Positions 59,791 through 64,000 of a stretch of 64,000 nt of DNA are shown piece by piece. The notes beneath the pieces are model-generated. The model had not been told where the DNA came from, did not search any database, and saw nothing but the letters and a program-made list of their open reading frames with translations. The DNA comes from Rhodoferax sediminis (GTDB lineage: Bacteria > Pseudomonadota > Gammaproteobacteria > Burkholderiales > Burkholderiaceae_C): contig NZ_CP035503.1 in assembly GCF_006970865.1 (NCBI RefSeq), forward strand, positions 1,811,001-1,875,000, in the 5' to 3' direction. The stretch's first letter is position 1, and each line of letters opens with the position of its first letter. Both the position numbers and the translations under genes were made by a program.

Positions 59791-60450
59791 TCAGCACGCG
59801 GCAGCCGTCCGCGGCGAGCCGATGGTCTGCGCGACCAATACCTGCTCATCGGGTGACAGTCCCATCGCCTGGCCGAGCGCGCCGCGGTCAATCCAGGCCC
59901 GGATCACGCAGGACAGCCCCTCGCTGGCGCAATAAAGGTGGGCGTTTTGCGCCATGGCCCCGGCAGCGAACCATGCATAGGAGTCGCGCTGGCTCGCGGG
60001 CACCAAGGCCATGCGTCGGTGCTGCGCCACATACACCAGGTCCAGCGGCGCGGTATCGACGAAGTCCTGGTACCCGGTTACGCGCCGCACGTCGATGGCG
60101 CCGACCATGCGCAGCCGGTGTGGGGGTGCGTCGTAGCGGTACAGGCCACCCGGCAAGGCCGCATAGGTGTCAATCTCCTGCGCATTCAGCGCACTGGGCG
60201 CGGTGCGCCCGCCCAGCGCCGGCCGGTTCACGCCGCCAGCGGCCCAGAGCAGGTTCGATAACGTCTGCAAGGGCAGCGGCGCAGGGTCAAACTCGCGCTG
60301 CGACTGGCGCTGCTGCAGTGCGTGCATCAGCGGCTGGCCGCCCGTGGTCTGCGCCGGCGGAAGCGGCAGCGTGCTGACCGCGTAACCCTCGGCGGGCACG
60401 GGTTTGAACTGCCCGATCAGGCCCAGCGCCATCTTGGTCAAAGTGTTCAT
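59791..60450 (-). CDS. SagB-type nitroreductase family protein
   Basis: The 219-residue flavoprotein of the nitroreductase fold, SagB/ThcOx-like branch, has RQSQREFDPAPLPLQTLSNL, LLWAAGGVNRP, RTAPSALNAQEIDTYAAL, GAMAQNAHLYCASEGLSCVI and a C-terminal VLVAQTIGSP. It should bind FMN. Stand-alone members next to metabolic genes have no known peptide substrate, so a general reductase or oxidase role is as likely as peptide modification. The start is ATG 60450; the frame is open 25 codons upstream. 60451-60667 holds no gene. Confidence 0.82.
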   Translation of the reverse strand: MNTLTKMALGLIGQFKPVPAEGYAVSTLPLPPAQTTGGQPLMHALQQRQSQREFDPAPLPLQTLSNLLWAAGGVNRPALGGRTAPSALNAQEIDTYAALPGGLYRYDAPPHRLRMVGAIDVRRVTGYQDFVDTAPLDLVYVAQHRRMALVPASQRDSYAWFAAGAMAQNAHLYCASEGLSCVIRAWIDRGALGQAMGLSPDEQVLVAQTIGSPRTAAAC

Positions 60451-60667
60451 GAGTTCACCCATTTCAAAGCTCGCAGGACCGCACCCCGCACCCGATAGAC
60501 AGAGATAGCACCGCAGCAATTTCAAACCATGCTACGGCCGCTGCAGGCACGCGGGATTGCGCTGCGTCAAGGAAAGGAAATATGCTTTTCAACCTGGCCT
60601 CGAGCAGGAGCCGCCGCTCGCCCCAGCGCTCCTCGAGCAAATGATCTCCCGCCCGCGCGGCGGGGCA

Positions 60668-60703
60668 TTTCTTACAGTTGCGACGCCAGCAGGGGGAATC
60701 GGG
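60668..60703 (+). repeat. 36-bp direct repeat, right copy
   Basis: This matches 56851-56886 at 35 of 36 positions. A further CCGCTCAG lies just beyond both copies, and GC-rich GGCGGGGC/GGCCGGGC precedes both, so the shared tract is somewhat longer than 36 bp with gaps. It sits in the gap between the nitroreductase and exonuclease genes. Confidence 0.75.
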
Positions 60704-60721
60704 CCATTCAGTGGGGACCGC

Positions 60722-61318
60722 TCAGCGCAAGCCCAGCGCATAGAACACGCGCAGCGCGGCATAGGCGTCGTTGGCGGCGTAAATCAGCTGCGCTTCGGTG
60801 AGCCGCGGGTGGGCCCAGTTCGAGGTGGTGGCCTTGCGCGACTTGATGTAGCGCCGCTGAAACAGCACGGCCACGGCGCCTTTGACGCCCATGTCCTTGC
60901 GGTAGCCGCGCTCACGAAAGACGGTGTTGAGCTCCAGCACGCCCTGGGGCTCCACGCCCAGCTTGTGGATGATGCGCTTGCGGTCGTCGCCCAGGCCGAA
61001 GCCGGCCTTGATGACGCCGGGCAGTGCCAGCAGAGCGGCCGTCACGGCGCGGCAGCCCGGGTCTTGCAACTGGAAGATGTAGGCCTTGTCCAGCGTGGCG
61101 AGCTGCACGATGTGCGGCCCCTCGGAGGCCTGGTCCTTGAAAAAGGTCGGTTTCGATTCCGTGTCGAAGCCCCAGGCCGGTGCGCCGGCCAGTTCGGCCC
61201 GCGCCTGCTCGGCCTGCGCCCCGGTGACGACAAGTTCGATGCGGTCCAGGCCCAGGCGGTCGAACGGTTCGAGCAGGGCGATTTCTTCCTTCGAGGGCGT
61301 GGTTTGATGGCTGTGCAT
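60722..61318 (-). CDS. RNase D-like 3'-5' exonuclease
   Basis: The 198-residue protein is a single DEDDy exonuclease domain. Exo I is GFDTESKPTF (D and E), Exo II is AGFGLGDDRKRI (D) and Exo III is YAANDAYAALRV (Y and D). There is no HRDC domain, so it is shorter than RNase D and resembles the stand-alone family of proteobacteria. It may trim RNA or DNA 3' ends. ATG 61318 is taken as the start. Confidence 0.87.
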   Translation of the reverse strand: MHSHQTTPSKEEIALLEPFDRLGLDRIELVVTGAQAEQARAELAGAPAWGFDTESKPTFFKDQASEGPHIVQLATLDKAYIFQLQDPGCRAVTAALLALPGVIKAGFGLGDDRKRIIHKLGVEPQGVLELNTVFRERGYRKDMGVKGAVAVLFQRRYIKSRKATTSNWAHPRLTEAQLIYAANDAYAALRVFYALGLR

Positions 61319-61387
61319 GGGGGCAGCATAGCCGGGCCGGCGCGCCTGCTGCGGGCACAATCGCTGAAACAACCCTGGAGACTCACC

Positions 61388-62176
61388 ATGACTGAACGCA
61401 AAGTTGCCATCGTCACCGGCTCGGCAACCGGCGTGGGCGCCGCCACGGCGCTGCTGCTGGCGCGCCGCGGCTACGACGTGCTGATCAACTACTCAAAAAG
61501 CGAGGTCGAGGCCCGTCAGAGCGAGGCCGCCTGCCGCGAGGCGGGGGCCGATACGCTGCTGCTGCGCGGCGACGTGGCGGACGATGCCGATTGCAAGGCG
61601 CTGGCGCAGGGCGCGGTGGCGCGCTGGGGGCGCATCGATGCACTGGTCAACAACGCGGGTATTTCCACCTTCAGCGGCGCGGCCAACTGGGACGCGCTGG
61701 ACGCGCAGACCTTCCAGCGCATCTTCGGGGTGAACGCGGTCGGCCCGTTCCAGATGGTGCGCGCCTGCGCGCCGCACCTGAAGGCCGCGCAGGGGGCCAT
61801 CGTCAACGTGTCGTCGGTGGCGGGGTCGCTGGGCATCGGTTCGTCGGTGCCCTATATCGCGTCCAAGGGCGCGGTCAATTCCATGACGCTGTACCTGGCG
61901 CGCGCCCTGGCGCCCGAGATCCGTGTCAACGCGGTCTGCCCGGGCATGATCACCTCGCGCTGGTTCGTGGACGGGCTGGGGCAGGAAGGATTCGACAAGG
62001 TCAAGGCCCTGACCGAGCAGAACACCGCACTGGGCCGGGCCAGCACGCCCGAAGACGTGGCCGACGCCATCGTCTGGCTGATTGACGGTGCACGCACCGT
62101 GACGGGCGAGCTGCTGCTGCTCGATGCCGGCCTGCATCTGGGCTCGACCCGCATGCAGGTGCCGGGCAAGGCCTGA
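61388..62176 (+). CDS. Short-chain dehydrogenase/reductase (FabG-like)
   Basis: The 262-residue classical SDR has VAIVTGSATGVGAATALLLA (cofactor loop), DVADDADC, LVNNAGIST, IVNVSSVAGSLG with the catalytic serine, and the YIASKGAVN tetrad. It ends with VTGELLLLDAGLHLG, typical of oligomeric FabG-like enzymes. NADP preference is likely but not proven; the substrate is unknown. ATG 61388 follows GGAGACTCACC, divergent from the exonuclease. Confidence 0.9.
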   Translation: MTERKVAIVTGSATGVGAATALLLARRGYDVLINYSKSEVEARQSEAACREAGADTLLLRGDVADDADCKALAQGAVARWGRIDALVNNAGISTFSGAANWDALDAQTFQRIFGVNAVGPFQMVRACAPHLKAAQGAIVNVSSVAGSLGIGSSVPYIASKGAVNSMTLYLARALAPEIRVNAVCPGMITSRWFVDGLGQEGFDKVKALTEQNTALGRASTPEDVADAIVWLIDGARTVTGELLLLDAGLHLGSTRMQVPGKA

Positions 62177-62206
62177 GGGGGCGCCGTACCCGCGGTACCA
62201 TGGCCC

Positions 62207-62569
62207 ATGAAGAAAACATTCCAGCTCAATATCGAAGGCAAGAACCGCGACCGGGTTCTGGATGCGGTCAAGCATGAGATCCGCAAATACGTCAAGCGCG
62301 AGCGCCGGCGCGAACTGCCGGCGGGCGCGGATTTTTGGGACTTCGACTGCAGGTTTGGTCTGGCGCAAGACAAGGCCGAGGTGGTGCACTTCGCCACGCT
62401 GACCGGCCTGATCGATGGCGTGGCCAAAGACGGGGGCGCGCAGTTCTATGTGGAGATTTTGGCCAAGCCGGGCCATCGCAGTGCCCGGCCGGCCGGCGCT
62501 CGCGGCGCTGCGGCGTCGGCGGCTTCCGCCGAATCTGCCGCCAATTTTCTGGACGAAGACGGGTCGTAA
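62207..62569 (+). CDS. DUF6172-like conserved protein
   Basis: The 120-residue protein begins MKKTFQLNIEGKNRDRVLDA and includes YVKRERRRELPAGADFWDFD, a pattern I associate with the DUF6172 family of proteobacteria. The last 30 residues are Ala/Ser-rich and probably disordered. It is highly basic at the centre, which may mean nucleic acid or ribosome contact. No function is known to me. It follows the SDR gene by 30 bases. Confidence 0.75.
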   Translation: MKKTFQLNIEGKNRDRVLDAVKHEIRKYVKRERRRELPAGADFWDFDCRFGLAQDKAEVVHFATLTGLIDGVAKDGGAQFYVEILAKPGHRSARPAGARGAAASAASAESAANFLDEDGS

Positions 62570-62594
62570 GTCGCCAGCCGCTCTCGGTTGGCCT

Positions 62595-63842
62595 TCAGCG
62601 GCCCCGCGCCGCTGCAGCGCGCAGCTTGTCTTTCTTGCTCGGGCGCTTGCCCTTGATGCCGCCGGTGCCGGGCGCGGCGACGGTCGGCGCGTCTGCCGCC
62701 AACTCGGTGGGCTCGAAACCCGGAATCTGCTCACGCGGCAGGCTCAGGTGCTGGCGCTTTTCGATCAGGCGAAAGTGCGCCTCGGTGTCCGCGCTCACGA
62801 AGCTGACGGCCAGGCCGCTCTCCCCGGCGCGGCCGGTGCGGCCGATGCGGTGCACATAGTCCACGGCCGAGCGCGGTAGGTCGTAGTTCAGCACCACCGG
62901 CAGCTGCGCAATGTCGAGGCCGCGTGCGGCCAGGTCGGTGGTGACCACCACTTCCCAGCGCTCGTCCTTGAATTCGGCCAGCACCTGCTTGCGCGCGCCC
63001 TGGCTCAAGTCGCCGTGAAAGGGCGTGGCGAAGACGCCCCGGTCGTACAGCTTGGCGGCCACGTGCCCCGCGGCATATTTGGTGGCCACGAACACCAGCA
63101 CGCGCTCCCAGCCGTTGGTCTTGATCAGGTGGCGCAGCAGTTCGGTGCGACGGCTGGCGTCCACCTGAATCGCGCGTTGCACGATGGCGGGCTCATTCGC
63201 CGGGGGGGAATCGACGTGAACGCGCACTGGCTCGCGCAGCAGGCCCTCGGCCAGCGCCTGCACCGCGGGTGGAAACGTGGCCGAGAAAAACAGGTTTTGG
63301 CGCCGGGCCGGCAGCAAGGCCAGCACGCGGTTCAGTTCTTCGGCAAAACCCAGGTCCAAGAGGCGGTCGGCCTCGTCCAGCACCAGCAGGCTCACAGCAG
63401 AGAGCTTGAGCGCGTTGTGCTCCACCAGGTCCAGCAGGCGCCCGGGCGTGGCCACCACAACGTCGGCGCCACCGCGTAGGCCCATCATCTGTGGGTTGAT
63501 CGAGACGCCGCCAAACAGCACGGCAACCTTGAGCGGCTGCGGCAAATGCTGCGCCAGGCTGCGCAGCACCTCGCCGACCTGCGCGGCCAGTTCGCGCGTG
63601 GGTGCCAGGATGAGTGCGCGAACCCGGCGGGGCGTGTGTTGCGGGCCTTCTTGCAGCAATTGCAGCAGGGGCAGGGCGAAGGCAGCGGTCTTGCCGGAGC
63701 CGGTCTGCGCCGAACCCAGCACGTCGGCGCCGCGCAGCACGGCGGGAATGGCTTGCGCCTGGATGGGCGTCGGCGTGGCAAAGCCCTGCTCGCCGGCGGC
63801 GGCAATGAGTGCGGGGGATAGGCCGAGTGAGGTGAAAGGCAT
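62595..63842 (-). CDS. rhlE: DEAD-box RNA helicase, RhlE-like
   Basis: The 415-residue ATP-dependent RNA helicase has the full motif set: Q motif in GFATPTPIQAQAIP, motif I AQTGSGKTAAF, Ia PTRELAAQ, Ib TPGRLLDL, II VLDEADRLLDLGF, III FFSATFPPA, IV to V VLVFVATKYA and TTDLAARGLDI, VI YVHRIGRTGRAG. The C-terminal tail is basic (IKGKRPSKKDKLRAAAARGR), typical of RhlE-like proteins that remodel RNA in ribosome assembly or cold adaptation. The start is ATG 63842; the longer frame upstream does not look like helicase sequence. 63843-64000 shows nothing definite. Confidence 0.92.
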   Translation of the reverse strand: MPFTSLGLSPALIAAAGEQGFATPTPIQAQAIPAVLRGADVLGSAQTGSGKTAAFALPLLQLLQEGPQHTPRRVRALILAPTRELAAQVGEVLRSLAQHLPQPLKVAVLFGGVSINPQMMGLRGGADVVVATPGRLLDLVEHNALKLSAVSLLVLDEADRLLDLGFAEELNRVLALLPARRQNLFFSATFPPAVQALAEGLLREPVRVHVDSPPANEPAIVQRAIQVDASRRTELLRHLIKTNGWERVLVFVATKYAAGHVAAKLYDRGVFATPFHGDLSQGARKQVLAEFKDERWEVVVTTDLAARGLDIAQLPVVLNYDLPRSAVDYVHRIGRTGRAGESGLAVSFVSADTEAHFRLIEKRQHLSLPREQIPGFEPTELAADAPTVAAPGTGGIKGKRPSKKDKLRAAAARGR

Positions 63843-64000
63843 GGTGGGGGGGGCAGGCCAGTGTAACGGGGACTGCGAGGCGCACTTCTTGCCGTCAAGG
63901 GCTGCGCGCAAATGGGAAATGCGCTTGCACCGCTGGTCCAGCAGGCGCATGATACCGGCGGCCTGTGCGACCTTGTAAGCGTTTCCACTGGGCCATTAAC

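Overview
The window is GC-rich, densely coded DNA of a betaproteobacterium, most likely Burkholderiales and probably Comamonadaceae (Polaromonas/Variovorax/Rhodoferax-like). Reasons: Bug-type tripartite tricarboxylate receptors, a CaiB/acyl-CoA dehydrogenase/HpcH acid-CoA cluster, RhlE, nth, and short dispersed intergenic repeats of a type I associate with that family. Family assignments come from reading translations and motifs, not from database searches. No rRNA, tRNA or CRISPR array was recognised.

Layout. (1) 1-4114: cobalamin uptake and adenosylation: a partial BtuF-like gene, then btuF-btuC-btuD with stop/start overlaps, then cobO, which carries an in-frame repeat-like insertion. (2) 4450-15638: a block that separates cobO from cobQ: an FAD oxidoreductase fused to a CrtC/AttH-like lipocalin domain, a 1791-residue kinase-ATPase-GAF-cyclase, a membrane protein with a cyclic-nucleotide-binding domain, a second class III cyclase and a two-domain AhpD-like protein. 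(3) 15709-18263: cobQ plus two decayed pieces, an unidentified 3' gene tail and a cobT remnant with an internal deletion, and a methyltransferase. (4) 18267-24869: a LysR regulator divergent from a MaoC-like hydratase, acyl-CoA dehydrogenase, class III CoA-transferase, MmgE/PrpD and HpcH/CitE operon for a short-chain organic acid via CoA esters.

(5) 24956-45602: a mosaic acquired region of about 20 kb. Its left edge is a 3' nth fragment joined to an IS66 transposase fragment. Its right edge is a LysR 5' stub joined to a second copy of the HpcH 3' end. Inside is a 14-gene plus-strand operon (27242-38796): HpaB-type flavin monooxygenase and reductase, two-domain extradiol dioxygenase, RidA-like protein, three-subunit molybdenum hydroxylase with CoxG-like protein, FAH and RraA family enzymes, cupin and RibF-like FAD synthetase. 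It reads as a ring-hydroxylation and ring-cleavage pathway, possibly for an N-heteroaromatic. A minus-strand group (39017-44985) holds a TauABC/SsuABC-type transporter, an SDR and a sulfatase.

(6) 45774-52518: a Bug receptor, a CHASE2-cyclase/OmpA/FecR block flanked by 43-bp direct repeats, intact nth and a PLP aminotransferase. (7) 52515-55478: a compact operon of four genes that appear lower in GC: an HEPN-like protein, a PIN-GNAT-PUA/EVE-like fusion, an ASCH protein and a P-loop kinase-like protein. This is the best candidate for an undescribed RNA-directed conflict or stress system. (8) 55576-64000: msrA-msrB, a CBS/PEP synthase/nitroreductase module flanked by 36-bp direct repeats, an RNase D-like exonuclease, an SDR, a DUF6172-like protein and RhlE helicase.
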